Source: G020350405 sp964513655
GTDB lineage: Bacteria > Planctomycetota > Phycisphaerae > Sedimentisphaerales > Anaerobacaceae
Direction of reading: 5' to 3'
NCBI GenBank assembly: GCA_964513655.1
Contig: CAZENQ010000017.1
Location: 1 to 45,575 of the forward strand
DNA length: 45,575 nucleotides
Shown here one piece after another: positions 1 to 8,339 of this stretch (positions are counted from its first letter, which is position 1; every line of letters starts with the position of its first letter). A program made the translations under genes and the position numbers. The notes under the pieces were generated by a model. It saw only the letters and a list, made by a program, of their open reading frames with translations, made no database searches and was not told where the DNA came from.

Positions 1-2
1 GG

Positions 3-248
3 CAAGCGGAGGGTGAGTTCGGGATAGCACTTTTAGGTGATGTCAATAATGACGGGGTGATAAATGTTGCGGACCGTTCGATAGCGAATGTATTCTGGGT
101 GGCGGGTTCGGCCGGGCCTTATACGCTACGGGACTGTGATGTGAACTGCGATGGTGTTGTGAATGTAGCTGACCGGTCTATCGCAAACGTGATATGGCTG
201 GGGGGACTTGGCCAGAAATCGGTAAGCAACCCGTGTCCCCTGAGGTAA
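3..248 (+). CDS. Dockerin type I C-terminal tail (5' partial)
   Basis: The frame is open from the left edge of the window, so only the last 81 residues of a larger protein are seen. They form two calcium-binding-loop repeats about 37 residues apart: GDVNNDGVINVADRSIANV and then CDVNCDGVVNVADRSIANV. Both have the D-x-N-x-D-G-x-(I/V)-N spacing of dockerin type I repeats. A short tail with a cysteine follows before TAA. In planctomycetes such tails sit at the end of large secreted enzymes or surface proteins and may dock to cohesins or bind calcium. The main domain lies outside the window, so the function of the whole protein is unknown. GTG at 57 is not the real start. A strong terminator follows. 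Confidence 0.85.
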   Translation, partial: QAEGEFGIALLGDVNNDGVINVADRSIANVFWVAGSAGPYTLRDCDVNCDGVVNVADRSIANVIWLGGLGQKSVSNPCPLR

Positions 249-280
249 TGTTGGTCAGGGCATAGGGGATTGCCCTATGG

Positions 281-310
281 AAAAATCAGGGTAGGGCCTG
301 ATTTTTTTTT
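281..310 (+). terminator. Rho-independent terminator after the dockerin gene
   Basis: A perfect 10-bp stem (AAAAATCAGG / CCTGATTTTT) with a 6-nt loop runs directly into a run of nine T. It lies 32 nt after the dockerin stop and insulates it from the next promoter. Confidence 0.9.
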
Positions 311-389
311 GTAAGGCCAAAAGTTATCATGTGAGGGTTGTCGGCTGTAGTTATGGAAAGATAAATCAGGATTTTATCGGACATAGGGC

Positions 390-418
390 TTGGGACGTTC
401 GCGTAAATTTGTTATACT
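390..418 (+). promoter_or_regulatory. Sigma-70-type promoter for the propeller-repeat protein
   Basis: TTGGGA (390-395), a 17-bp spacer and TATACT (413-418). The start of transcription would fall near 425. This argues that a longer reading frame beginning with TTG at 390 is not the true start of the next gene. Confidence 0.6.
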
Positions 419-491
419 TAGTGTATTAAGAGGTCAGCCGCAGTGGGCGGTTCGACGGTTTGTTAGTAGGTTCAGAAAGGAGAAAATATCC

Positions 492-1268
492 ATGGAAATT
501 TCAAGGTGTGTAAGGATGACGAGTTTTTTGGTAGTCCTTTTTATGGCGTGTGCGGTCGTTCAGGCAGACTCCAACGGTCTGCTTTTTAAACAGCTGACGG
601 ACAACGACACGGATGATATAAAGCCGCAGGTCTCCGGGCCGTATGCTATATGGCAGGGAGAAGACCCGAACGCAGGAGACTGGGAGATATACTTCTACGA
701 CGGTAACGATGTTATGCGTTTGACCGACAACAACTCGGACGATGTCAACCCGCAGATTGACGGTGTGATGGCCGTGTGGCAGGGATGGGACCCGAACGGT
801 AGCGACTGGGAGATTTTCTATTTTGATGGTATTTTGGTGCAGCAATTAACTGACAATGACCACAATGATATCTCTCCGCAGCTTTCGGATGCGCTTATCA
901 TTTGGCAGTGCTGGGACGGCAATGACTGGGAGATCTGTTCAGCGACAATTCCTTTACCGGTGAAGTTCAAGTTCACGCCGCAATCGCTTAATCTGCGAAG
1001 CAGAGGAAGGTGGGTTACGTGTCACTTATGGCTGCCGGCAGGTTATACAGGTGCCGATGTTGATACTTCAAGTTTGCTTCTTTTAGATGCGGTTGGTGTG
1101 TCGAGGGTACAAGGTAATGGACGGTCGCAGAAAGTGACAATGAAATTTGACCGTGCTGAGGTACAGGCACTTCTTGCCCCGGGTCCGGCGGTAGAAGTGA
1201 CATTGACTGGCAAGCTAACAGACGGGACGTCGATTGTGGGTTCCGATACCATTAAAGTAATACCTTAA
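492..1268 (+). CDS. Secreted protein with three TolB-like propeller repeats
   Basis: A protein of 258 residues. ATG 492 was chosen because AAAGGAG lies 9 nt upstream and because the promoter at 390-418 would overlap any earlier start. Residues 1-25 look like a Sec signal peptide ending in VVQA. Three repeats of about 48 residues follow (roughly 30-170). Each carries LTDNDxxD, a PQ, then WQGxDPN and DWEIxFYDG in the first two copies; the third is shortened to WQCWDGNDWEI. They resemble TolB/WD40-type propeller blades, but three blades are too few for a closed propeller. The last 90 residues form a separate beta-rich domain that I do not recognise by name. Probable location is the periplasm or cell surface; ligand unknown. 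It is a single-gene unit between a terminator and a convergent gene. Confidence 0.7.
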   Translation: MEISRCVRMTSFLVVLFMACAVVQADSNGLLFKQLTDNDTDDIKPQVSGPYAIWQGEDPNAGDWEIYFYDGNDVMRLTDNNSDDVNPQIDGVMAVWQGWDPNGSDWEIFYFDGILVQQLTDNDHNDISPQLSDALIIWQCWDGNDWEICSATIPLPVKFKFTPQSLNLRSRGRWVTCHLWLPAGYTGADVDTSSLLLLDAVGVSRVQGNGRSQKVTMKFDRAEVQALLAPGPAVEVTLTGKLTDGTSIVGSDTIKVIP

Positions 1269-1341
1269 CGGGTATACCGGTGTACATTTTACCAGTCTTT
1301 ATGCACGGCAAGAATAGTGTTTGCGCCGGACGCAGGGAGTA

Positions 1342-1367
1342 ACCCCCGGTCTGCTATGTACGGGGGT
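1342..1367. terminator. Possible bidirectional hairpin between convergent genes
   Basis: ACCCCCG and CGGGGGT form a perfect 7-bp stem with a 12-nt loop between two convergent genes. There is no T run on either side, so intrinsic termination is uncertain. Confidence 0.3.
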
Positions 1368-1381
1368 AGGCCGTTAGGTTA

Positions 1382-1753
1382 TTAGTCGATGGCGGTGGGG
1401 CGGAGGCGCTGGCCGATTTTTTTGGCGTGCGCGAGAGCACTTTGGCGGTTGAAGAAGTCCTTTAGGGTAAAGAGCAGAGTGGTGTCGCCTATGGTGATGC
1501 AGTCATCATCGTTCAGGAAGGTTTCCTTGTCGATTCTTATGCCGTTGATTAGCACGCCGTGTTTGCTGCTCATATCGAGGACGGAGTAACACCAGTGGTC
1601 TTTGTCGAAGCGCAGCTCCATGTGCTTTCTGGAGACGTGCTTGTCGAGGATTTGAATGGGGAGGGTCTCATCGCGGCCAATGACATTGGTCCGCTGACCA
1701 AGGCGGTAGAAGTCCCCTTTTTTGGTGCCATTCGTAACAATAACACAAGCCAT
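1382..1753 (-). CDS. FHA domain protein
   Basis: A cytoplasmic protein of 123 residues made almost entirely of one forkhead-associated domain, which binds phosphothreonine peptides. The landmark residues are all present: IGRDE near residue 24, the SRKH motif, SSKHG and NGIRI, then a final beta strand TIGDTTLLF. A short basic tail follows. The start used is the internal ATG at 1753, preceded by AAGGGA. The longer frame from 1828 would begin inside the promoter at 1800-1828. There is no kinase, phosphatase or secretion gene beside it, so its phosphorylated partner is unknown. Planctomycetes use FHA proteins with Ser/Thr kinases (family knowledge). The gene is monocistronic and converges on the upstream gene. 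Confidence 0.85.
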   Translation of the reverse strand: MACVIVTNGTKKGDFYRLGQRTNVIGRDETLPIQILDKHVSRKHMELRFDKDHWCYSVLDMSSKHGVLINGIRIDKETFLNDDDCITIGDTTLLFTLKDFFNRQSALAHAKKIGQRLRPTAID

Positions 1754-1799
1754 TTGACATCCCTTAGATAAGCGGTTCAGGTAATGCCAGCGTGATGAC

Positions 1800-1828
1800 A
1801 TAATATCGCCAATTCTCAGCACAGTCAA
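1800..1828 (-). promoter_or_regulatory. Strong promoter for the FHA gene
   Basis: On the minus strand TTGACT (1823-1828), 17 bp, TATTAT (1800-1805). The expected transcription start lies about 40 nt before the chosen ATG at 1753. This is one of the best promoter matches in the window. Confidence 0.75.
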
Positions 1829-1975
1829 GACTTTTTTGATTGTTTTGAAGCCCCCGGCATCTCAGGCGGTTTTGCCGGTCGGCGGTCCGGAAAAAGATTT
1901 GGTGTGGAAGAGTTTAAGATTAGACTGTAAAATCAGGGAGTGGGGGATGGCTTCGCTAACGATGAAGACAGTTGA

Positions 1976-2752
1976 GTGAAAGTGGTGAGCAGGAAAGGTT
2001 TTACATTAGTAGAGCTGTTGGTAGTAATCGCGATTTTAGCGTTACTGATGTCGATATTGATGCCAGCGCTTCGCCATGTGAGGAGCCAGGCGAAGGTAGT
2101 TCTATGCCAATCGAACGTGAAGCAGTGGGGGTCCTACTTTATGATGTATACGGACGATCACGACGGTTCTTTTCAGCCGGGGCGTGGTATTGCGCCATGG
2201 TTCTACGTGCTGAAGCCATATTATGGCGACGCCACTGAGCTATTGTGCTGTCCAATGGCGAATAAGGGAGAGACAAGCATACTGGTTGGTGGTGACGCCA
2301 CGTTTGCAACCTGGGGACCACAGTGGTTTGAGAGGTGGTTTAAAGAGATTTACGGCAGCTACGGAATAAATGCGTGGGTCACGAATGTGCCGGCGGGGAC
2401 AGAGTTTGACTACAGGCCCAGGTACAACTGGCGGACATCGCATGTGAAAAGGGCCGGATATATACCGCTGATGGCAGACGCATACTGGCCGGAGGGGTGG
2501 TCGGAGCAAACAGATTCTGTGCCGGAGTTTTCGGGACAGGTGGAGTACATTACGTTTAATGACATGCAGCACTTCTGCCTAAATCGGCACGATGGGTACG
2601 TGGGCGGGCTTTTTATGGATTACTCTGCGCGGAAGATAGGGCTGAAAGAGCTGTGGAAGCTGATGTGGCATCGGAATTATCCTCTGGACGCGGACCCGCC
2701 GGTGGCTTGGGACGAGCCGCGCCATTGGATGTGCAGGTTTAAGGACTATTAA
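1976..2752 (+). CDS. Prepilin-type protein, H-X9-DG-like family
   Basis: A protein of 258 residues with a classical prepilin leader: a short basic start, the cleavage site KG|FTLVELLVV with Glu at mature position 5, and a hydrophobic helix to about residue 30. The body is cysteine- and tryptophan-rich, as in the large planctomycete family of 'prepilin-type processing-associated H-X9-DG' proteins. Here the motif reads NRH, nine residues, then DY, so the final Gly is replaced by Tyr. The end (KELWKLMWHRN) matches two minus-strand paralogues at 35871 and 36720. It starts with GTG; GTG at 1982 or 1985 are equally possible and no strong ribosome site is visible. The next gene starts 12 nt downstream, so they are probably co-transcribed. 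Role on the cell surface unknown. Confidence 0.75.
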   Translation: MKVVSRKGFTLVELLVVIAILALLMSILMPALRHVRSQAKVVLCQSNVKQWGSYFMMYTDDHDGSFQPGRGIAPWFYVLKPYYGDATELLCCPMANKGETSILVGGDATFATWGPQWFERWFKEIYGSYGINAWVTNVPAGTEFDYRPRYNWRTSHVKRAGYIPLMADAYWPEGWSEQTDSVPEFSGQVEYITFNDMQHFCLNRHDGYVGGLFMDYSARKIGLKELWKLMWHRNYPLDADPPVAWDEPRHWMCRFKDY

Positions 2753-2764
2753 GGAGACAAGAAA

Positions 2765-3679
2765 ATGAAAAGATACTTATTTTTGGTTATGGTTATGCTG
2801 GCAGGAGTCGGGTATGCCTTTGCCGCTGAAAAGAGTGCAAAGCCCAAAGAGGAAGTAGCTGAGCGCAAGGAGGATATGCGGCGCAGGCCCCAAGACCGAA
2901 CCGCCGGTCGAGAGAGGTTTGGCAGGTGGTTTGAGGAACTTACCGAGGCTTATGAGCAAAACGACAGAGATAAGATGGGCCAGTTGCTTGAGGACATGAA
3001 AGAGAGGAGGCAACAATTCCGGAGAGAGAGGGGCAGAGCGGACCGCAGTGAGAGAGCCAGTGAAGACAAGCGGCCAGCCAGACGGCCTGCGGCGTCATCT
3101 GTGGAAAGTCCAAAGATACCCAAGAGGGATGAGAAGAGAATTCTGGGTGTTCTTGAGGATATGGAGAGTCAGCGGAGCGGTATGTATAATGTTCCCTTGG
3201 AGGACGGGCGGCTGCTGCGGGTGCTTGCGGAGGCGGTCGGCGCCAAGCGTGTGGTCGAGGTCGGAACGTCGAACGGGTATTCGGGAATCTGGCTTTGCCT
3301 GGGGCTGCAGGCGACGGGAGGTAAACTGATAACCCACGAAATAGATCCGGAGCGAGCGGCACTGGCAAGAAAGAACTTCAAGCGCGCTGGTGTGGAAGAT
3401 ATGGTGACACTGGTCGAAGGTGATGCGCATGAGCAGGTGACGAAAGTGAAAGGCCCGGTCGACATTGTTTTTTTGGACGCGGACAAGAGCGGATACGTGG
3501 ATTACCTGGAGAAACTGCTGCCACTGGTCCGTCCGGGTGGACTGATTCTGGCCCATAATATGAGCCGGCCGGAGCCGGACCCGAGATACATTGAAGCCGT
3601 TACAAAAGACCCGAAGCTGGAGACGATTTTCGTGCACATGGATGATGCGGGAATGGGTGTGACCGTTAAAAAACGCTGA
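2765..3679 (+). CDS. Exported O-methyltransferase-like protein
   Basis: A protein of 304 residues with three parts. Residues 1-21 are a clear Sec signal peptide (YAFA|AE). Residues 22-115 are a highly charged, coiled-coil-like Arg/Glu/Lys stretch. Residues 120-304 are a class I SAM-dependent methyltransferase resembling the catechol/caffeoyl-CoA O-methyltransferase family: VVEVGTSNGYSGIWL is the SAM-binding motif I, THEIDPERA follows strand 2, and VDIVFLDADKSGY is motif IV with the metal-binding Asp. AAGGAG lies just before ATG. The same enzyme fold is normally cytoplasmic because SAM is not exported, so the signal peptide is odd. It forms an operon with the upstream prepilin-like gene. Substrate unknown; the fold call is firm. 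Confidence 0.8.
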   Translation: MKRYLFLVMVMLAGVGYAFAAEKSAKPKEEVAERKEDMRRRPQDRTAGRERFGRWFEELTEAYEQNDRDKMGQLLEDMKERRQQFRRERGRADRSERASEDKRPARRPAASSVESPKIPKRDEKRILGVLEDMESQRSGMYNVPLEDGRLLRVLAEAVGAKRVVEVGTSNGYSGIWLCLGLQATGGKLITHEIDPERAALARKNFKRAGVEDMVTLVEGDAHEQVTKVKGPVDIVFLDADKSGYVDYLEKLLPLVRPGGLILAHNMSRPEPDPRYIEAVTKDPKLETIFVHMDDAGMGVTVKKR

Positions 3680-3746
3680 CGAGGCAGCAGGAAACAGGCG
3701 GGCAGTTTTGGTTACGTTGGGGCGTGGGATTTACTGGAACCAGCTT

Positions 3747-5084
3747 ATGTGCCGTACCGTGAAAAAAGAACTCTCTTTGTTTGACTCAACGTGCATCGTC
3801 GTGGGGATTATCATTGGTGCAGGTATTTACGAGACGGCACCGGCGGTAGCGAGCAGCGTGAGCGGCTGGTGGGGTGTGCTTGGGGTTTGGGCGGTCGGAG
3901 GCCTGTTGTCACTGGCGGGCGCACTTTGCTATGCCGAACTTGCGACGGCATATCCTTACGAAGGAGGGGACTACGTGTATCTTAGCCGTGCCTATGGCCG
4001 GTGGGCAGGCTTCTTGTTCGGCTGGGTGCAGTTGGTCATAGCTCGGCCGGGTGACATTGCGCTGCTGGCCTTTGTATTTGCCCGGTATGCTGGGGCGCTG
4101 TTTGGGCCCGTTTTGATCGGCGAGTCAGGGGGCCAGTATACTGAAGTGATTTACGCCGGTGCGGCTGTTGTTATCTTTACGGCACTTAACATTTTAGGAG
4201 TTCGCGAGGGCAAATGGACTCAGAATATTCTGACCGTAGTCAAAGTATTGGGGCTCGCGGCAATATTAGTCGTGGCGCTGGCAGGACCGGCCGGTTCACC
4301 AACCGATACGAGAGCAGAAGTGTCAGAGTCGCTGCCGGTCAGTGTCGCTTTAATCCTTATACTGTTTACGTTCGGCGGCTGGAATGAAGTAGCATACGTG
4401 GCAGCGGAGGTAAAGAATCCAAGGCGTAATATCCTGCGGTCGGTGTTGGCCGGGATGGCTGTGGTGACCGTCCTTTATCTTCTGGCAAACGCGGCATTTT
4501 TGCGCGGCCTTGGCCACTCAGGAATGGCAAGCTCCGAGGCAGTTGCTTCTGATATGCTCGAAGTCGTCTTTCCGCGATTTGGGGGGCGAATAATTTCCGC
4601 TTTGATATGTGTCTCCACACTGGGAGCGGTCAATGGCCTGATATTTACGGGTTCCCGCATTTCGTATGCGGTTGGCGCTGAACACAGGTTATTCCGGGTG
4701 TTGGGCAGGTGGGACCAGCGAAGGGGAACTCCGGTGTGGGCACTTGTGGTTCAAGGGGTCATTGCGCTGGCGATGATTGTGATTCTCGGGTCCTTTCGGC
4801 GTACAATTTTGTACACGGCTGCCGCGGTGTATTCGTTCTACCTCGCAACGAGCATGTCTGTCATTATCTTGCGTCGGAAGGAACCGCATACCGAACGCCC
4901 CTATAGGGTGACTGGCTATCCATTGACAACGATTATATTCAGCGCCTGCTGCGTGTTCCTGATATACAGTGCGCTGGTTTACAACCTGCGCGATGCAGCC
5001 ATTTCATGTGCAATTCTTCTGGCCGGGGTGCCGGTCTACTTGCTCAGCAATCTTCGGGATTCCAGAGGCTGTAGCAGTAAGTAA
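3747..5084 (+). CDS. APC-family amino acid permease
   Basis: A 445-residue integral membrane protein with about 12 hydrophobic segments. The first helix holds the APC signature GIIIGAGIYE, which forms the unwound substrate site. Helix 3 carries the YAELATAYPYEGGDYVYL stretch typical of LAT/APC exchangers, and FTFGGWNEVAYVAAEVKNP is also characteristic. It probably moves a neutral amino acid or polyamine across the inner membrane by exchange or proton symport; substrate not predictable. ATG 3747 places a short basic N terminus before helix 1. A TTG at 3708 would add 13 residues, and neither start has a clear ribosome site. It lies 67 nt after the methyltransferase gene and may be read through from it. 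Confidence 0.88.
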   Translation: MCRTVKKELSLFDSTCIVVGIIIGAGIYETAPAVASSVSGWWGVLGVWAVGGLLSLAGALCYAELATAYPYEGGDYVYLSRAYGRWAGFLFGWVQLVIARPGDIALLAFVFARYAGALFGPVLIGESGGQYTEVIYAGAAVVIFTALNILGVREGKWTQNILTVVKVLGLAAILVVALAGPAGSPTDTRAEVSESLPVSVALILILFTFGGWNEVAYVAAEVKNPRRNILRSVLAGMAVVTVLYLLANAAFLRGLGHSGMASSEAVASDMLEVVFPRFGGRIISALICVSTLGAVNGLIFTGSRISYAVGAEHRLFRVLGRWDQRRGTPVWALVVQGVIALAMIVILGSFRRTILYTAAAVYSFYLATSMSVIILRRKEPHTERPYRVTGYPLTTIIFSACCVFLIYSALVYNLRDAAISCAILLAGVPVYLLSNLRDSRGCSSK

Positions 5085-5102
5085 CGTACCGTTGTTTTCT
5101 GG

Positions 5103-5468
5103 TTAGGCTTTCAGTGCGTACAGTGCCTGCTGTATCTTTGCCTTATCGCCCTGTCTGAGTGTCAGGCGTGTGCCCCGCTGGCGGGACAATCTTTTCAAGA
5201 TGCCGGGCAACTCTCTGGGCAGGTTGCTTCTTTGCTCGCTGATAGTTTTTGAGAGCCATTTGCCAAATTCTCTGGCTTTATCAGGTGGCAGTATGATTGC
5301 CCTTTCGTCTTCGTTCTCGCGCAGGAGACTTATCTTCACTCCTTTGTCGCCGAGGTCCTGGCCAGACAAAGTGTAGCCATTGTGGTACGAGAAGCCCGGT
5401 AAGACAGGGGATCGTTCGATTATAGGTTCTCCTGTTTTCTCATCAATTCCCGTGATTACTTCGACCAT
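5103..5468 (-). CDS. Conserved-looking hypothetical protein, 121 aa
   Basis: I do not recognise a family. The start is ATG 5468 with GGGAG 9 nt upstream; the longer frame from 5555 would add a stretch without its own ribosome site. The protein is soluble, with no signal or membrane segment. The first half is beta-rich (VEVITGIDEKTGEPIIERS, then GYTLSGQDLGDKGVKISL). The middle reads RAIILPPDKAREFGKWLSKT, like a surface that packs a helix against a sheet. The C-terminal 45 residues are strongly basic and helical, which could bind nucleic acid (inference). It converges on the permease gene with 18 nt between the stops. Confidence 0.6.
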   Translation of the reverse strand: MVEVITGIDEKTGEPIIERSPVLPGFSYHNGYTLSGQDLGDKGVKISLLRENEDERAIILPPDKAREFGKWLSKTISEQRSNLPRELPGILKRLSRQRGTRLTLRQGDKAKIQQALYALKA

Positions 5469-5951
5469 AAGTACAACTCCCAGAAGGACAACAATAAGGA
5501 AAGCCCAACAGCCATCAACAAAAACGGAGGGGCGGGGAGCGAGGGCTGTGGCCAAGGCGTTTGTTGTTTGAGGATTTCAGTCGTGAGCAAATTGATGTAG
5601 GTGTGTGTTGCATTTTGGCGACCCTTCAACTTAATTGTTGGTAAACAGGTCTTTGATTTAGCAATAAATATATTGATATATTTTGCGATTTCAGTCAATC
5701 GGGGGTGGGCCTGTTTTTACTATAAGACCAACCGCTATTTTCTATATAGGCAAAACCCCTATGGCGTCGGGGCGGTGACCGGTGGCTCAGGCTGGTGGGT
5801 ATTGAGTCTTTTCGATGGGGTGGGTTCGGTTTTTCGGTGAACGACACTGCGTGTACGTTTTTGGATTGATTATTGATTGGGGATGAATGATAATTGGGCC
5901 ACGTAAAGTATTCGTTGGTTAAGAATAATAGCAGTTGTTTAGGAGAATAGG
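5469..5951. other. Intergenic region without a gene (483 nt)
   Basis: I see no convincing coding frame here: the short open frames have no ribosome site and unlikely composition. It carries an AT-rich patch (5655-5690) that could hold the minus-strand promoter of the 121-aa gene (TTGACT near 5694 without a good -10), and the promoter candidate at 5866-5894 for the downstream lipoprotein. No tRNA or stable long hairpin is visible. Confidence 0.5.
5866..5894 (+). promoter_or_regulatory. Candidate promoter for the serine hydrolase gene
   Basis: TTGATT (5866-5871), 17 bp, GATAAT (5889-5894), about 58 nt before the ATG of the next gene. AGGAG at 5941-5945 is the ribosome site of that gene. Box quality is moderate. 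Confidence 0.4.
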
Positions 5952-7238
5952 ATGTATCGATTGAGTAAGTTTACCGTTTTGGCGTTGGCAGTATTGTTGG
6001 CATCTTGTCAGCCGAGTGCCGGGCCGACGCCGGCAGTTCAGGTGGCGGGTCTTGCGACGACATCGCCCGAAGAGGTGGGACTGTCATCGGAGCGGCTGGA
6101 GCGGATAAATAAGGCGGTGGAAGGTTATGTGGCTGAGAAAAAGGCTGCTGGTTTTGTTACGATGGTTGCGAGGCGGGGCAAGGTGGCTCACTTCGATAGT
6201 TTTGGAATGCACGATATTGAAGCAAACAAAGCGATGCAGCCGGATACGATATTTCGAATTTACTCGATGAGCAAGCCTATCACAAGTGCGGCGGTGATGA
6301 TGCTTTATGAGGAAGGGCATTTTCAGTTAGATGACGCTGTTTCGAAGTTTATACCCGAGTTTAAGGAGATGAAGGTCTTTGTAAAAAAGACGGAAGCGGG
6401 CGTTGAACTAACTGACGCAAAGCGCCAGATAACGATACGCAACCTGCTGACGCATACATCTGGGTTAGCTTACGGGCTGGGCAAAGATACGGTTGTGGAT
6501 GAGATGTACCAGGAAGAAAAGATGCTAAAATGGGATGAGACACTTGCGGAGAAGACTGAGAGATTGGTTAAGCTGCCACTGGCGGATGAGCCGGGGAGCA
6601 GATGGCGGTACAGTATATCGACAGATGTGCTTGGCTATTTAGTTGAAGTGATTTCGGGCAAACGGTTTGATGTCTTTTTGGAAGAAAGGCTGTTCGGGCC
6701 ATTGGGGATGAAGGACACAGGCTTTTATGTGCCGGCGGAGAAAATGAGTCGCCTGTCAGCTCTTTACAAAGCAGAGGAGGCCGGTGCACTTGGGCCAGTT
6801 GCTGATGAAGAGTACTGGGGCAGGTTCTCGAAATCGCCGAAGTTTTTGTCGGGCGGCGGAGGCCTGGTGAGCACGACGTCGGATTACGTGCGTTTCTGCC
6901 AGATGATGCTCAATGGGGGTGAACTGGATGGCGTGCGGCTGTTGGGGCGAAAGACAGTTGAGTTGATGACGATGAACCATCTGGATTTTAAACTGCTTTC
7001 TTCCGGGCCGGGAGGAGGAAGCGGGTTTGGTCTGGGTTTCGGAGTGCTTATGGATGTAGCCAAATCAGGCTCCATTGGGTCGGCAGGGGCGTACAGCTGG
7101 GGCGGTGCAGCGAGTACTGGTTTCTGGATTGACCCGAGGGAAGAGTTGATAGGAATTCTGATGACGCAGGTTTTACCCTATACAGGCAGATTTACAGAGG
7201 AGTTCAAGGTCCTGACTTATCAGGCTATTGTTGATTGA
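5952..7238 (+). CDS. Serine hydrolase lipoprotein, beta-lactamase class C / esterase family
   Basis: A protein of 428 residues. Residues 1-18 are a lipoprotein signal with lipobox LLASC (Cys19), so it is probably membrane-anchored in the periplasm. The rest is a Beta-lactamase (Pfam-type) serine hydrolase. The nucleophile motif S-M-S-K (Ser105, Lys108) sits in IYSMSKP, and Tyr220 in WRYSISTD fits the Y-x-S/N motif. The third motif is not a standard KTG; YSWGGAAST near the C terminus occupies that place, as in esterases of this family (EstB-like) more than true beta-lactamases. The substrate may be an ester or a D-amino-acid peptide; resistance function should not be assumed. AGGAG lies 6 nt upstream. 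The SAM hydrolase gene follows after 21 nt. Confidence 0.85.
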   Translation: MYRLSKFTVLALAVLLASCQPSAGPTPAVQVAGLATTSPEEVGLSSERLERINKAVEGYVAEKKAAGFVTMVARRGKVAHFDSFGMHDIEANKAMQPDTIFRIYSMSKPITSAAVMMLYEEGHFQLDDAVSKFIPEFKEMKVFVKKTEAGVELTDAKRQITIRNLLTHTSGLAYGLGKDTVVDEMYQEEKMLKWDETLAEKTERLVKLPLADEPGSRWRYSISTDVLGYLVEVISGKRFDVFLEERLFGPLGMKDTGFYVPAEKMSRLSALYKAEEAGALGPVADEEYWGRFSKSPKFLSGGGGLVSTTSDYVRFCQMMLNGGELDGVRLLGRKTVELMTMNHLDFKLLSSGPGGGSGFGLGFGVLMDVAKSGSIGSAGAYSWGGAASTGFWIDPREELIGILMTQVLPYTGRFTEEFKVLTYQAIVD

Positions 7239-7259
7239 GCATAGAGTTGCGAGGCTGGT

Positions 7260-7985
7260 ATGATAGTTTTGCTGACGGACTTTGGGCAGAGTGAGTACGT
7301 TGGGGTGATGAAGGGGGTGATTTACAGTATAGCGGCGGATGCGAAGATGGTTGATTTATGTCACAGTATCGGCGCGCAGAGCATAGTCGAGGCTTCGTGG
7401 GTGCTTAAGAACAATTACAAGTACTTTCCGAAGGGGACGATATTTTGCTGTGTGGTTGACCCCAGTGTGGGAACAGGAAGAAAGGCGATAGCGGTAAGGA
7501 CGGACAAATACTTTTTTGTTGGGCCGGACAATGGACTGTTCTGGGAAGCGATATCCGAGCAGGAAATAATTGATATAAGGGAGATAGCTATCCCTGAGGA
7601 CGCCAGCCAAACATTTCATGGGAGGGACGTATTTGCGAAAGCGGCGGCGAACATTGAGACAGGCAATTTTGAGGCCATAGGCGAAAAAATACAGGAAATC
7701 AAAAAGCTGGAGCTTTACAAAGAAAGCAGAGAAGGGATAGTTGTTCGAATCGATGTGTTCGGAAATGTCATAACGAATCTGACAAAACAGGATAAGGACA
7801 GGTATTTCGTGGAAGCAGGGGGGCAGAAAAGTGAGATGGCATACTACTCGAACTATGCTGCGGCAAAAGAAGGGGGATTATTTCTGATAGAGGGCTCGAG
7901 CGGAACGTTAGAGATTAGTTTGAAAAATGGAAATGCTAATGACAAATTACAGCTCAAAGCAGGGGCAAGAATAAAGATATCATAA
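7260..7985 (+). CDS. S-adenosylmethionine hydrolase (DUF62 / SAM hydroxide adenosyltransferase)
   Basis: A protein of 241 residues spanning the whole DUF62 family, in which water (or chloride or fluoride in rare members) attacks SAM to give adenosine and methionine. The hallmark segments are at their usual places: LLTDFGQSEYVGVMKG at the start with the conserved Asp, VVDPSVGTGR, FVGPDNGLF, FHGRDVFAKAAA, and a C-terminal barrel with VFGNVITNL. The chlorinase/fluorinase insertion loop is not apparent, so simple SAM hydrolysis is the likely activity. The protein is cytoplasmic. GAGG lies 5 nt before ATG. It is 21 nt behind the serine hydrolase and is likely co-transcribed; no functional link between the two is evident. 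Confidence 0.9.
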   Translation: MIVLLTDFGQSEYVGVMKGVIYSIAADAKMVDLCHSIGAQSIVEASWVLKNNYKYFPKGTIFCCVVDPSVGTGRKAIAVRTDKYFFVGPDNGLFWEAISEQEIIDIREIAIPEDASQTFHGRDVFAKAAANIETGNFEAIGEKIQEIKKLELYKESREGIVVRIDVFGNVITNLTKQDKDRYFVEAGGQKSEMAYYSNYAAAKEGGLFLIEGSSGTLEISLKNGNANDKLQLKAGARIKIS

Positions 7986-8045
7986 TAAGTAAGGACGCAG
8001 CCGGAAGCAAAAGAGCCGGTCTCGAACCGCAGGCTGCAGGCGAGG

Positions 8046-8273
8046 TCAAATAACTACTGCGATTAGCAGCAGGAGCATGCTTATGATGACGGCGGTAAAG
8101 GTGAGTTTTGACCATTTCAGATATGCTGCGTACTCCGGGTGCTGGTCCTCTAATTCGTGGTAATAGTCATCAAGGTCAGGATCCGTGGGGCGGAGGCGGA
8201 CCTTCACAAAGATGTATCCAGCGACGGATATTAGAAAGAGTGGTCCAGCAATTATGTATAGAATAGCATCCAT
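8046..8273 (-). CDS. Small two-helix membrane protein, 75 aa
   Basis: I do not recognise a family. It has a hydrophobic helix at residues 3-24 and a second at 52-75 that runs to the C terminus. An acidic loop (RPTDPDLDDYYHELEDQHPEY) joins them. The arrangement suggests a hairpin in the inner membrane with the acidic loop on one side. The gene converges on the SAM hydrolase and diverges from the next gene with only 66 nt between the starts. The ribosome site is weak. It could be a housekeeping small protein; nothing in the context gives a function. Confidence 0.55.
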   Translation of the reverse strand: MDAILYIIAGPLFLISVAGYIFVKVRLRPTDPDLDDYYHELEDQHPEYAAYLKWSKLTFTAVIISMLLLLIAVVI

Positions 8274-8339
8274 GGAACTCTACGGTTATAATAGCCTTGA
8301 AAATGAAAAAGTAAAAAGTAAAAATGTCAGGAGAAAGTG

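Noticed and set aside
390..491. N-terminal extension of the propeller-repeat protein starting with TTG
   Set aside because: The promoter -35 box would lie on the start codon, while ATG 492 has a good ribosome site.
7994..8036. tRNA-like GTCTCGAACC segment
   Set aside because: No cloverleaf arms or acceptor stem can be formed; it is a loose GC-rich hairpin between convergent genes.
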